Shown here: positions 19,651-28,823 of the stretch, piece after piece
Position numbering within the stretch: position 1 is the stretch's first letter
Layout: each line of letters opens with the position of its first letter
Origin: an uncultured Pseudomonadota bacterium
GTDB taxonomy: Bacteria; Pseudomonadota; Gammaproteobacteria; Methylococcales; Methylomonadaceae
Length of the DNA: 57,059 nt
Direction: 5' to 3'
Assembly (NCBI GenBank): GCA_903875455.1
Contig: CAIQWF010000206.1
Coordinates: 1 to 57,059 of the forward strand
Position numbers and translations under genes: made by a program
The notes under the pieces: generated by a model
What the model was told of the DNA's origin: nothing
Databases searched by the model: none
Seen by the model: only the letters and a program-made list of their open reading frames with translations

Positions 19651-21051
19651 ATGTCAGAAACAACAGACCTAGCAAAAAATTCACTCAATACCCTTGAATC
19701 CGCAGTCATGGGGATTGCCGGCACGGCACCGGCCTTCAGCGTAGCAGTGACTACAGCAGCTATTGTCGCTTCGGTTGGCACACTGTCGGTAGGCAGTGTG
19801 TTTTACTGCGGCCTGATTATGTTTGGCATTATGCTGGCCTTTATCCATCTCAGCAAAATTACCCCGCACGCTGGCGCGGCCTATGCTTGGGTAGGTCATG
19901 TATTTGGGAAAAAATGGGGTTTTTTTGCCGGTTGGGGATTGCTGGTGGCATCGATATTTTTCATGGTTTCGGCAACAATACCGGCGGCGACCTCAACCTT
20001 GGTATTTATTGCTCCTGAGCTGGTAGAAAGCACTACCTGGGTGACGGTAACGGCGGCAATCTGGCTGACTTTGGTGACGGTTGTGGTCACCAAAGGTATC
20101 AAACATGCCAGCTATACCCAGATGATTTTGACCGCACTTGAAACCATCGTCATTTTCGCGCTGCTGATTGCCGCCTTTGTTGAATATGGCGATAAACCCG
20201 CGCACGTCCCGTCATTAATCTGGTTTTCGCCGTTTTCATTTACGCCGCAACTGTTCGCCACCGGCGCTTTAACCGCGATTTTCTTTTACTGGGGCTGGGA
20301 TGTCACCATGAACCTGAGCGAAGAGACCAAAGAGGGCGAAGAAGATGCCATGCACCCGGCCGGAAAAGGGGCGTTTTGGGCGATGATTAATTTGATTCTG
20401 TTCTTCATCATCATGATGATTGTGGTGCTGATAGTGTTGACCGATGCCGAGATTGCCGAGGCCAATACCAACGTGCTCTACGCGATAGCCAACAAACTGT
20501 TTCCAACGCCGTGGAATTATCTGGCGGTGCTTTCTACCATTCTTAGCACCGTCGGCACCATTGAAACCCAGATTTTACAATTTAGCCGCAGCATGTTTGC
20601 AATGGCGCGTGATGAAATGCTGCACCCGCGTTATGCCAAGATTCACCCTGAGTGGCAAACCCCTTGGGTGGCAACTTTTGTAATCTGGTTTTTAGGCGTG
20701 CTGTTGCTGTTCAGTTCTTCCTATATGCCCTCAGTGAAAATCATTTTGCAAAGCTCAATTCTCGCGATTGGTTTTCAAATCTGTTTCTATATGAGTCTGG
20801 CCGGTTTTGCCTGCGCCTGGCATTACCGCAATAAATTAAAAGCTGGCATTAACAATGCTGTTTCCTATGTGCTCTGGCCTTTACTGGCTGCACTGTTCAT
20901 GGTGTTCATTGCCTTATATAGCATTCCAACGTTTGATGTTATCACCAATGTGATGGGGATTGGCGGCATCTTGTTAGGTTTTATACCGCTGCTGCTGGGC
21001 GAGTCACGACGTGCGAATAATGGCCGTTCATCAGCTGATAAGACTGTTTAA
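19651..21051 (+). CDS. APC-family amino acid / polyamine permease
   Basis: A 466-residue inner-membrane secondary transporter of the amino acid-polyamine-organocation family. It has about 12 hydrophobic segments and the glycine-rich first helix (VMGIAGTAPAFSVAV) typical of APC proteins. The helix 6 region is FFYWGWDVTMNLSEETKEGE, with the conserved NLSEE/ET pattern. It is 18 bp upstream of a PotF-like binding protein, so amino acid or putrescine uptake is the most likely role, but the substrate cannot be read from the sequence. The ATG at 19651 follows an ACGACACC context without a clear Shine-Dalgarno. Confidence 0.85.
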   Translation: MSETTDLAKNSLNTLESAVMGIAGTAPAFSVAVTTAAIVASVGTLSVGSVFYCGLIMFGIMLAFIHLSKITPHAGAAYAWVGHVFGKKWGFFAGWGLLVASIFFMVSATIPAATSTLVFIAPELVESTTWVTVTAAIWLTLVTVVVTKGIKHASYTQMILTALETIVIFALLIAAFVEYGDKPAHVPSLIWFSPFSFTPQLFATGALTAIFFYWGWDVTMNLSEETKEGEEDAMHPAGKGAFWAMINLILFFIIMMIVVLIVLTDAEIAEANTNVLYAIANKLFPTPWNYLAVLSTILSTVGTIETQILQFSRSMFAMARDEMLHPRYAKIHPEWQTPWVATFVIWFLGVLLLFSSSYMPSVKIILQSSILAIGFQICFYMSLAGFACAWHYRNKLKAGINNAVSYVLWPLLAALFMVFIALYSIPTFDVITNVMGIGGILLGFIPLLLGESRRANNGRSSADKTV

Positions 21052-21069
21052 AAAAACGGGCTGAAAATT

Positions 21070-22155
21070 TTGCTTAAAGCCGTTTTGCTGTTGTTGAGTT
21101 TAACTTTAATCAGCTGTGCAAATCCGCCTGATGAAAAACTGGTCAACGTTTACAACTGGTCGGATTATATTGACCGGGAAATTCTGAAACAATTCACCGC
21201 CGAAACCGGCATCAAAGTGGTTTATGATGTTTATGATTCCAATGACGTGCTGGAAACCAAGCTGCTGGCGGGACACTCGAATTATGATGTGGTGGTGCCG
21301 ACCGCTGATTTTTTAAGCCGACAGATTCAGGCCGGCGTTTATCAAAAACTGGATAAAGCCAAACTCGGCAACTTAGGCAATATGTGGCAAGCCATCAGCA
21401 AACGTACTGCCGCTTACGACCCTGATAACGCTTATTCAATAAATTATATGTGGGGAACTGTTGGCATTGGTTACAACGTCAAAAAACTGCAACAGCGTTT
21501 GCCGAATGCGCCATTGAACTCCTGGAAACTGTTTTTTGATCCGAAAATTCTCGCCAGATTTGCCGATTGCGGTGTGCAAGTGCTGGATTCTGCCAATGAC
21601 ATCATTCCAGCGGCTCTGAATTACTTAGGCGAAAATCCTGACAGTAAGAATTCTGCCGTGATTGCTAAAGCTGAAGCAGTGTTAATGGCGATTCGTCCGT
21701 TCGTGCAAAAATTTCACTCCTCAGAATATATTGATGCGTTGGCGAATGGCGACATTTGTCTGGCGGTGGGTTATTCCGGCGATATTTTGCAGGCGCGAAA
21801 TCGGGCCATTGAAGCGGGCAAAGGTGTGGAAATCAATTATCTGGTTCCTGATGAAGGTGCGATGATTTGGGCAGATCAAATGGCAATCCCCGCCGATGCT
21901 CCGCATTCTGACAATGCCCACCGCTTTATTAACTATATGATGCGTCCTGAAATTATTGCCACAGTTTCAAATTACGTCAGTTATGCGAACGGCAATAAAG
22001 CGTCGCAAACATTTTTAAATCCAGCTGTCATCAATAACCCGGCGATTTATCCCGCCGAGACGGTGATGGCGCGGCTCTATACCATTTCTCCTTACAGCAT
22101 GAGAGTGCAACGGGTTTTGACCCGGATTTGGACGCGCGTTGTCACCGGCCAATAA
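21070..22155 (+). CDS. potF: Putrescine/spermidine-binding protein, PotF/PotD-like, predicted lipoprotein
   Basis: The substrate-binding component of a polyamine ABC importer (361 residues). The mature N-terminus NVYNWSDYID, the YDVVVPTADFLSRQ region and the WADQMAIPADAPH segment are characteristic of the PotD/PotF family. The start is a TTG at 21070, giving MLKAVLLLLSLTLISCAN, a short signal peptide ending in an LISC lipobox. The protein is therefore predicted to be a membrane-anchored lipoprotein, whereas E. coli PotF is a soluble periplasmic protein. It begins the potFGHI cluster and its end is close to the ATPase gene. Specificity for putrescine over spermidine is inferred from the PotG/H/I similarity. 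Confidence 0.88.
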   Translation: MLKAVLLLLSLTLISCANPPDEKLVNVYNWSDYIDREILKQFTAETGIKVVYDVYDSNDVLETKLLAGHSNYDVVVPTADFLSRQIQAGVYQKLDKAKLGNLGNMWQAISKRTAAYDPDNAYSINYMWGTVGIGYNVKKLQQRLPNAPLNSWKLFFDPKILARFADCGVQVLDSANDIIPAALNYLGENPDSKNSAVIAKAEAVLMAIRPFVQKFHSSEYIDALANGDICLAVGYSGDILQARNRAIEAGKGVEINYLVPDEGAMIWADQMAIPADAPHSDNAHRFINYMMRPEIIATVSNYVSYANGNKASQTFLNPAVINNPAIYPAETVMARLYTISPYSMRVQRVLTRIWTRVVTGQ

Positions 22156-22183
22156 TCGGCACTTTAAATTCACTGTTTGCAAA

Positions 22184-23332
22184 ATGCCTGAAATAAATTC
22201 GCAAGTTCGTCAAACCTGGGCACCGTGGAATCAGCCGGATAAGAAACCGTTTGTCCGCATTGAAAATCTTAGCAAAACGTTTGATGACATCGTGGTCATC
22301 AACAATATTTCCCTGACAATTTATGAAGGCGAGTTTTTCTCGCTGCTGGGGCCGTCCGGTTGCGGCAAAACTACTTTGCTGCGGATGCTGGCCGGTTTTG
22401 AAACCCCGGATGCGGGGCGGATTGTTATCGATGGTGAGGATATGTCGAACGTGCCGCCGTATCGCCGCCCGATAAACATGATGTTTCAGTCTTACGCTTT
22501 GTTTCCGCATTTAAGCGTTGAACAAAACATTGCTTTTGGCCTGAAACAGGACCGGATGGCGAAAGCGGATATTCAGGCCAGAGTTGAACAAATGCTGGCG
22601 TTGGTCAAGTTGCAGGGATTCGGCAAACGCAAACCGGAACAACTGTCCGGCGGCCAAAAGCAGCGGGTGGCTTTGGCACGCAGTCTGGCCAAAAATCCGA
22701 AGCTGTTATTGTTGGATGAGCCGTTAGGGGCGCTGGATAAAAAACTGCGCGAAGAAACCCGCTTTGAATTAATGACCATTCAGGAAAATTTGGGGGTGAC
22801 GTTCATTATCGTTACCCATGACCAGGAAGAAGCCATGACCGTTTCATCACGGGTTGCGGTGATGGAGCAGGGCCAACTGGCGCAAGTGGCAACGCCCGCC
22901 GATATTTATGAGTACCCCAATTCCCGCCACGTTGCCGAATTTATCGGCGCAATTAATCTGTTTGCAGCACAGCTGGAAACCGTGGAAACCGACCGCGCTA
23001 CGTTTAGGGTAGCCGGTATCGACCTGCCTATTTGCACTGGGCGCAGCGTCAATGCCGCAGTGGGGGAAACCTTGTGGATCGGAATTCGCCCGGAAAAAAT
23101 GCGCATTAGCAGAACCGCGCCGGAAAAAACCGGCGAAAACATGCTCACTGGTGAAGTCTGGGATATTGCCTATTTAGGCAATCTGTCAGTGTTTGTGGTG
23201 CGCTTGGATAATGGCAAAATGGTTCGGGTGCAGTGGACTAACCGCACTCGTAGCCCTGAAGCCGATATTAGCTGGAATGACCGGGTTTATGTCTCCTGGG
23301 CGGCGGATGCGGCAATGGCAATGCGGCATTAA
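22184..23332 (+). CDS. potG: Polyamine ABC transporter ATP-binding protein PotG
   Basis: The cytoplasmic ATPase of the polyamine importer. Walker A is GPSGCGKTT, the signature is LSGGQKQR, Walker B is LLLLDEPLGALD, and a C-terminal TOBE-like regulatory domain follows (IGIRPEKMRI, GEVWDIAYLGNLS). The segment VPPYRRPINMMFQSYALFPH is almost the same as in E. coli PotG. The ATG at 22184 (MPEINSQ) gives 382 residues. A longer reading starts at a TTG inside potF and adds an unlikely 15 residues. potH follows after 12 bp. Confidence 0.93.
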   Translation: MPEINSQVRQTWAPWNQPDKKPFVRIENLSKTFDDIVVINNISLTIYEGEFFSLLGPSGCGKTTLLRMLAGFETPDAGRIVIDGEDMSNVPPYRRPINMMFQSYALFPHLSVEQNIAFGLKQDRMAKADIQARVEQMLALVKLQGFGKRKPEQLSGGQKQRVALARSLAKNPKLLLLDEPLGALDKKLREETRFELMTIQENLGVTFIIVTHDQEEAMTVSSRVAVMEQGQLAQVATPADIYEYPNSRHVAEFIGAINLFAAQLETVETDRATFRVAGIDLPICTGRSVNAAVGETLWIGIRPEKMRISRTAPEKTGENMLTGEVWDIAYLGNLSVFVVRLDNGKMVRVQWTNRTRSPEADISWNDRVYVSWAADAAMAMRH

Positions 23333-23344
23333 CCGGAACACGAA

Positions 23345-24262
23345 ATGAATCGAATCGATTTTTTATCAACATGGCGGAATCGCTTAAACCTGAGCGGGCG
23401 AACTTTTGTGATTGCGATTCCTTATCTATGGTTACTGTTGCTGTTCCTGCTGCCGTTTCTGATTGTGTTCAAACTCAGCTTTGCCGAAACCCGCCTCGCC
23501 ATTCCACCTTATACCGAGCTAGTCGAATATGCGCAGGACGGGCATTTGCGTATCATCCTGTTTTTGCGCAATTACCTTTTTTTAACCGAAGACCCGCTGT
23601 ATTGGAAAGCTTATTTAAGCAGTGTGAAAATTGCCACCATTGCCACCAGTATGGCGTTGCTGGTCGCTTATCCGGTGGCTTATGGCATGGCAAAAGCGCC
23701 AAAACGTTATCAGTCAACGCTGGTGATGCTGGTGATTTTGCCGTTCTGGACTTCGTTTTTGATTCGGGTTTATGCCTGGATTGGCATTTTGAAAACCGAG
23801 GGTTTTTTAAATCATTTCCTGTTGTGGCTGGGCGTAATTAATGAGCCGCTGCATATTTTGCACACGCATGTTGCGGTGTATATCGGCATGGTGTATTCAT
23901 ATCTGCCGTTTATGTTGTTGCCGCTGTATGCGAATCTGGAAAAAATGGATGTGAGCTTGTTGGAGGCTGCGGCGGATTTGGGTTGTACGCCGATGCAGGC
24001 TTTCTGGAAAATCACGGTGCCGTTGTCTATGCCGGGCGTGATTGCCGGTTGTTTGCTGATGTTTATTCCGGCGGTCGGTGAATTTGTGATTCCGAGTTTA
24101 TTAGGCGGTTCAGAGACCTTGATGATAGGCAAAACCTTGTGGACAGAGTTTTTTAATAACCGTGACTGGCCGTTGGCTTCAGCGGCGGCGGTGGTGTTGC
24201 TGTTGATTCTGGTTGCGCCGATTATGTGGTTTCAAAGGACTCAGGCGAAAGGTGCGGTGTGA
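23345..24262 (+). CDS. potH: Polyamine ABC transporter permease PotH
   Basis: A 305-residue inner-membrane permease with about six helices and the cytoplasmic EAA loop that docks on the ATPase (EAAADLGCTPMQAFWKITVP). The first helix (YLWLLLLFLLPFLIVFKLSF) and the segment TSFLIRVYAWIGIL match the PotB/PotH family. It forms a heterodimer with PotI. Its TGA stop overlaps the GTG start of potI, so the two are translationally coupled. Confidence 0.93.
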   Translation: MNRIDFLSTWRNRLNLSGRTFVIAIPYLWLLLLFLLPFLIVFKLSFAETRLAIPPYTELVEYAQDGHLRIILFLRNYLFLTEDPLYWKAYLSSVKIATIATSMALLVAYPVAYGMAKAPKRYQSTLVMLVILPFWTSFLIRVYAWIGILKTEGFLNHFLLWLGVINEPLHILHTHVAVYIGMVYSYLPFMLLPLYANLEKMDVSLLEAAADLGCTPMQAFWKITVPLSMPGVIAGCLLMFIPAVGEFVIPSLLGGSETLMIGKTLWTEFFNNRDWPLASAAAVVLLLILVAPIMWFQRTQAKGAV

Positions 24263-25050
24263 ACAAATCTTTTTCTACGTTTAACGTAGTTTCACTGATT
24301 ATCGGCTATGCCTTTCTATATATTCCGATTTTGCTGTTGGTGATTTACAGCTTTAACGAATCGCGGTTGGTAACGGTATGGAGCGGCTTTTCCAGCAAAT
24401 GGTATGGCGAATTGTGGCAAAACGAAGAACTGCTGGATGCAGCCAAAGTGACGTTGCAAGTTGGACTGGTGGCTTCAACGCTGGCAACGATTTTAGGCAC
24501 AATCGCAGGCGTGGTTTTAACCCGGTTTGGCAATTTTACCGGTCGCATTTTATTTAATGGCATGATTTACGCGCCGCTGGTAATGCCGGAGGTGATTGTC
24601 GGATTGTCGTTGTTGTTGATGTTTATCACCATATCAGTCGACAGAGGCTATTGGACTGTGACGTTAGCGCATACCACGTTTTCGATGTGCTATGTCGCGG
24701 TGGTGATTCAATCGCGCCTGAGCAGTTTTGACCGCTCGATTGAAGAAGCGGCCATGGATTTGGGCTGTCCGCCGCTGAAAACCTTTTTTCTGATTACCCT
24801 GCCGGTGATTATGCCGGCGGTGGTGTCGGCGTGGTTGTTGTCGTTTACTTTGTCGCTTGATGATTTGGTGATTTCCAGCTTTGCCACCGGCCCCGGCGCA
24901 ACGACTTTGCCAATGAAGATTTTTAGTCAGATGCGCTTGGGCGTTACGCCGCAGATTAATGCAGTTTCGACGATTTTGATTGGCTTGGTGGCTACCGGGG
25001 TGACGATTTCATCAGTGATTCGCAAAAGGCAGGAAGTGCGCAAACTGTAA
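24259..25050 (+). CDS. potI: Polyamine ABC transporter permease PotI
   Basis: The second permease half (263 residues), similar to E. coli PotI/PotC. The N-terminal helix (IGYAFLYIPILLLVIYSFN) is followed by SRLVTVWSGFS, the EAA loop is EEAAMDLGCPPLKTFF, and SLDDLVISSFATGPGATTLP lies near the C-terminus. The GTG at 24259 is chosen because it overlaps the potH stop (GTGA), has AAAGG about 8 bases upstream, and yields the usual N-terminus. A longer frame reaching 24226 would add 11 non-homologous residues. The gene ends the pot operon, and zapD converges on it. Confidence 0.93.
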   Translation: MNKSFSTFNVVSLIIGYAFLYIPILLLVIYSFNESRLVTVWSGFSSKWYGELWQNEELLDAAKVTLQVGLVASTLATILGTIAGVVLTRFGNFTGRILFNGMIYAPLVMPEVIVGLSLLLMFITISVDRGYWTVTLAHTTFSMCYVAVVIQSRLSSFDRSIEEAAMDLGCPPLKTFFLITLPVIMPAVVSAWLLSFTLSLDDLVISSFATGPGATTLPMKIFSQMRLGVTPQINAVSTILIGLVATGVTISSVIRKRQEVRKL

Positions 25051-25249
25051 TTCTCAAACCAAACCCAATTTTTGCTTGGTACGAGCATTTAAATAAAGTT
25101 AAACAACAAATTTTGGATTATCTCTGCACTGGAGAGCTTGGGTTAATCGCTGAAAATAATCTGCTATCAGCCGGTGAAAAAACGGCTGCTTGATAAAACT
25201 ATTAAAGCCTAAAACAACAGGGCATTCGACACTGGAGTTGTTGTCGGCA

Positions 25250-26025
25250 TTACATTTGACAGCAGGTTAACAGGAACGGCACATCGCGATTGGTTTGGAC
25301 GGGACGATCACTATCCAGTCCCAGCGACATGAAACGCACGGTGAAACGATGTTTTCCACCGCTAATTTCAGCGAAATAGGGGGTTGTTTTCTCGACTTGC
25401 ACCCGCAATAACTGCACGGATTCGTTCACTTCCAAAGGCAGTGATAACTGAAAAAAACCACCTTTGGCAACTTCCTCGGTTGGATCATTGCTTTGGCGAA
25501 TAAAATTCAGCACCAGCTCTATTGCCTCATGAATTTCCAAAAATGGCTTGATCCACTCATCCAGCTGTTTTGCCAGCACGGCTTCATCTTGCATCAACCA
25601 ATAATGAAAAGCCGGCAAATCAAACGAACAACTGCCGCCAGGAATGGCACTTCGTTGTGACACACATTGAAATAAATTATTACTGATTAATTTTCCCCCC
25701 ACTTTTCCGCTGCTGGCATAAAGATTATTTTTAGTCTCCTCTAGTTTACGCAGCATATCCTGTAATTTTTTGGTATCAACCTCAGGGCTGCTGGCAACAA
25801 TTCCAAGCACTCTTGATAAACGCTCAATTTCTATCAGCAATTCGGACTTTAAATTATTGCGACTAAAAATTGACAATATATCAATTAGTGTCGTCATCAC
25901 AGCGCGTTTATCCAACGCTGAACTTCCGCCTAAAAATGCTTGAGCTGAATAAAAAGATGCTCCAGGCGCATAAAAACCCGCATCCGCTCATTAAGCGGAA
26001 ATTCGTAGGTGGTTTGGGTATTCAC
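25250..26025 (-). pseudogene. zapD: Cell division protein ZapD (YacF), apparently frameshifted
   Basis: ZapD binds FtsZ and promotes protofilament bundling. The intact C-terminal part (25250-25915, ending PFLLTCCQM) contains landmarks such as SIPGGSCSFDLPAFHYWL and SGGKHRFTVRFM. The normal ZapD N-terminus is found in a different frame just upstream: from a GTG at 26025 it reads VNTQTTYEFPLNERMRVFM, then RLEHLFIQLKHF, and hits TAG (minus strand, bases 25932-25930). The two frames join at a T5 run (A5 on plus, 25932-25936). One extra T would restore a continuous protein of about 258 residues, near the family length. This may be a real inactivation, a sequencing or assembly homopolymer error, or -1 slippage. 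Position downstream of coaE is the standard one. Confidence 0.8.
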
Positions 26026-26038
26026 AAATAAATCTATC

Positions 26039-26641
26039 CTAAGCTGAACTTAACAAAAGGTATGAATTGTGCAGATTTTTAACCTGTTCTGCAAGGTGTT
26101 TAGCTGATTTTGAGTTATCAATAATATCATCTGCAATTGCCAGCCGCTGTTCTCTTGAAGCTTGTGCGGCAATAATGGCGTGAACTTCTGAATCATTAAG
26201 CTGACTTCTGTTTTTGACTCGCTCGATTTGCAATTCAACCGGACAATCAACCACTAAAACCCGATTTAGTTTCAACGGATTGATGGCATAGGTTTCCACC
26301 AATAACGGAATAGAAATAATGCAATATGCGGCGTTAAGCTGGCTAATTTGAGTGGCAATTTCGGCATAAACCAAAGGATGCAGCAGACTTTCCAGCTGCC
26401 ACTTTTTTTCTGGTTCAGAAAAAACTATGGTTCTTAATTTACTCCGATTTAACGAGCCATCAATATTGAGGATTTCCTTTCCAAAACATTGCACAATATT
26501 TTGAAAAGCGGATTGTTCAGGTTGTGAGAGTTGGTGGGCAATAAGGTCAGCATCAATGACTGGCACATCAAAACTGGCAAAAAGCTCTGTTGCAGTTGAT
26601 TTACCGGAGCCAATGCCACCGGTTAAGCCAATTTTCAGCAT
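26039..26641 (-). CDS. coaE: Dephospho-CoA kinase
   Basis: Catalyses the last step of coenzyme A synthesis, phosphorylating the 3'-OH of dephospho-CoA. The 200-residue length is standard. The P-loop is GLTGGIGSGKS at the N-terminus, and the conserved DADLIAHQL and HPLVYAEI segments (substrate and lid regions) are present. The gene overlaps the pilD stop by one base and precedes zapD by 13 bp, as in the conserved pilD-coaE-zapD cluster. Confidence 0.95.
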   Translation of the reverse strand: MLKIGLTGGIGSGKSTATELFASFDVPVIDADLIAHQLSQPEQSAFQNIVQCFGKEILNIDGSLNRSKLRTIVFSEPEKKWQLESLLHPLVYAEIATQISQLNAAYCIISIPLLVETYAINPLKLNRVLVVDCPVELQIERVKNRSQLNDSEVHAIIAAQASREQRLAIADDIIDNSKSAKHLAEQVKNLHNSYLLLSSA

Positions 26642-27519
26642 TATGGCTGTAAACCAGCCGCCGCCAAATAGAGATTGATAATATCATTGCCCCAGAGCAG
26701 TGCCAGCCAGCCAGCTGCTGCCAGATAAGGTCCGAAGGGAATCGGCACATTATGGTCGCGGTCGCCAAAAACGACCATTGAAACGCCGATAACTGCTCCG
26801 ACCAATGAGGACAATAGTATAATCATCGGTAAGAACTGCCAGCCCATCCATGCTCCAAATAATGCCAGCAATTTAAAGTCGCCATAACCCATGCCTTCTT
26901 TGCCGGTTACGATTTTAAACAGATGATAGACCATCCACAATGACATGTAGCCTGCCACTGCGCCGATAATGCTGTTAACAGGGTCGGTATAGATATGAAA
27001 CAGGCTCATCAACAACCCTAACCATAATAACGGCAGAACAATAGAGTCGGGCAACAGTTGTTTGTCAATATCAATAAAACTTAAAGTAATTAAAGCCCAG
27101 GTTAGCAACAAGGCAAAAACCAGTTCTATGCCATATCCAAAATGGTAGGCAGCAATTGCCGAACATAAACCGGTAAAAGCTTCTATTAAGGGATAGCGCA
27201 AGGAAATCGGCTCTCCGCATTGTGCACATTTGCCTTTTAAAAACAGATAACTGAAAACTGGGATATTTTGATAGGGCTTGATAGCGGTTTTGCAGTGCGG
27301 ACAACGCGACAAAGGCAGGAACAAGTTAAATGGTTCGCTGTCAGTATTATCGGGTTCAAGACCAAGAAACTCTTTACAGTCGCAACGCCAGCCGCGTTCC
27401 ATCATAATTGGCAGCCGATAAATCACCACATTAAGGAAGCTGCCCACCATCAAGCCGACAATAGTGCACAAAATGGTCAATAGCAGTGGATCAGAGAGAA
27501 AAACAGAAAGTTCTTGCAT
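26641..27519 (-). CDS. pilD: Type IV prepilin peptidase / N-methyltransferase PilD
   Basis: An inner-membrane aspartic protease that cleaves and N-methylates prepilins and pseudopilins (292 residues). The N-terminal cytoplasmic loop has the zinc-binding Cys pairs (CPHCK and CAQCG, preceded by CDCKE). The catalytic Asp residues lie in SFIDIDKQLLPD and GMGYGDFKLLALFGAWMG. About eight hydrophobic segments are seen. It sits downstream of pilC after 63 bp and overlaps coaE by one base, as in pil operons of Pseudomonas and relatives. Confidence 0.95.
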   Translation of the reverse strand: MQELSVFLSDPLLLTILCTIVGLMVGSFLNVVIYRLPIMMERGWRCDCKEFLGLEPDNTDSEPFNLFLPLSRCPHCKTAIKPYQNIPVFSYLFLKGKCAQCGEPISLRYPLIEAFTGLCSAIAAYHFGYGIELVFALLLTWALITLSFIDIDKQLLPDSIVLPLLWLGLLMSLFHIYTDPVNSIIGAVAGYMSLWMVYHLFKIVTGKEGMGYGDFKLLALFGAWMGWQFLPMIILLSSLVGAVIGVSMVVFGDRDHNVPIPFGPYLAAAGWLALLWGNDIINLYLAAAGLQP

Positions 27520-27582
27520 AGAGTTTTTTAATATGTGCCGATAATAAAGTTAGCTTTTAACAAAGGTTTTGCACGGTTATTG

Positions 27583-28821
27583 TTAGCCTACCGCTTCGCC
27601 CATCGCGAAAATAGGCAAATACATCGCCACAATCAAACCGCCAATCAGAGTTCCCAGCACCACCATAATGAACGGCTCCATCAAGGCACTCATATTATCA
27701 ACCAAGTTATCAACCTCTTCGTCATAAAAATCGGCCACTTTTTCCAGCATACTGTCAACTCGACCTGATTCTTCGCCAATTGCGACCATTTGCATCATCA
27801 TATTCGGGAAAATTTTCGCTTGTTCCATAGAGAATTGCAGCCTTTGCCCCGATGAAATATCAACTTGCATTTGCATTACCGCATCGAAAAACACGATATT
27901 GCCACACGCTCCAGCTACCGATATCAGTGCTTCCACTAACGGCACACCGGCTGCTGACATGGTGCCTAAAGTCCGCGCAAAACGGGCTAACGCGGACTTA
28001 TAAATAATCTGCCCAAAAATGGGGGCTTGCAGCAGGGCTCTGTCTACCATCTGCCGGAACTTTTCAGATCTGACAAACACAAACTTCCAGGTTTTTACCA
28101 CAATAAAAATGCCACCGACCACTTTCCACCATTCTTCCTGCATCCAGCCTGACATAGCCACTACCATTTGGGTAAAAGCAGGCAATTCCTTACCAAAGCC
28201 TTTGAACATGGAGTCAAATACCGGCACCACGAAAATCAGCAAAATCGCAGTAACAATAAAAGCCACCACCAATACCGCAATCGGGTAAGTTAAAGCCTTT
28301 TTAACTTTCTTGCGCATGGATTCGGACTTTTCTTTATAGGAGGCAATTTTGGCAAGTAAGCCTTCCAGAATCCCCGCCTGTTCACCGGCTGCCACCAGAT
28401 TACAGAATAAATCATCAAAATAAAGCGGCCTTTTTCTTAATGATTCAGCAAAGGTATCCCCGCCCTCAACATCAGCCTTAATTGCCATAATCATGTCACC
28501 CATGCTGGCGTTGTCATGTCCTTTACCGATAATATCGAACGACTGCACCAAAGGCACGCCGGCTTGCATCATCGTGGCAATTTGCCGGGCAAAAATGGAA
28601 ATATCCTGCGTTGTTATCGGTTGAGCCTTGCTGGCAAACAGAGGTTTTGGTTTGGGTTTTATCTTGATAACCCGAACGCCCATGCTACGCAGATCAGCAC
28701 GTGCCGCCGCTTCCGTCAGGGCTGTCACTTCGCCTTTAGCAGGATCCCCTTTTTTATCTTTGCCTTCCCAGATAAAATCAATAGGGCCTTCTTTTTCTTT
28801 CTCTTTAGCGGTAGCAGCCAT
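27583..28821 (-). CDS. pilC: Type IV pilus inner-membrane platform protein PilC
   Basis: The polytopic GspF/PilC platform protein (412 residues) that couples the PilB and PilT motors to pilin assembly. It has two repeated T2SSF domains: the first includes FARQIATMMQAGVPLVQSFD, the second LARFARTLGTMSAAGVPLVEAL. Three membrane segments are seen, including AVLVVAFIVTAILLIFVVPVF and the C-terminal IMVVLGTLIGGLIVAMYLPIF. The gene begins two bases after pilB ends, so the pair is co-translated. Confidence 0.95.
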   Translation of the reverse strand: MAATAKEKEKEGPIDFIWEGKDKKGDPAKGEVTALTEAAARADLRSMGVRVIKIKPKPKPLFASKAQPITTQDISIFARQIATMMQAGVPLVQSFDIIGKGHDNASMGDMIMAIKADVEGGDTFAESLRKRPLYFDDLFCNLVAAGEQAGILEGLLAKIASYKEKSESMRKKVKKALTYPIAVLVVAFIVTAILLIFVVPVFDSMFKGFGKELPAFTQMVVAMSGWMQEEWWKVVGGIFIVVKTWKFVFVRSEKFRQMVDRALLQAPIFGQIIYKSALARFARTLGTMSAAGVPLVEALISVAGACGNIVFFDAVMQMQVDISSGQRLQFSMEQAKIFPNMMMQMVAIGEESGRVDSMLEKVADFYDEEVDNLVDNMSALMEPFIMVVLGTLIGGLIVAMYLPIFAMGEAVG

Positions 28822-28823
28822 GA

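Noticed and set aside
22139-22183. Longer start for potG inside potF
   Set aside because: It needs a TTG and adds residues without PotG similarity. The ATG at 22184 fits the family.
25168-25188. CAGCCG/CGGCTG hairpin as a terminator between potI and zapD
   Set aside because: The stem is short (6 bp), the loop is 9 bases and no T-run follows on either strand.
25100-25249. A possible yacG remnant after zapD (frame reads ...SSVECP...)
   Set aside because: Only the VECP stretch is reminiscent of YacG. The rest of the zinc-finger pattern is absent, so it is probably chance.
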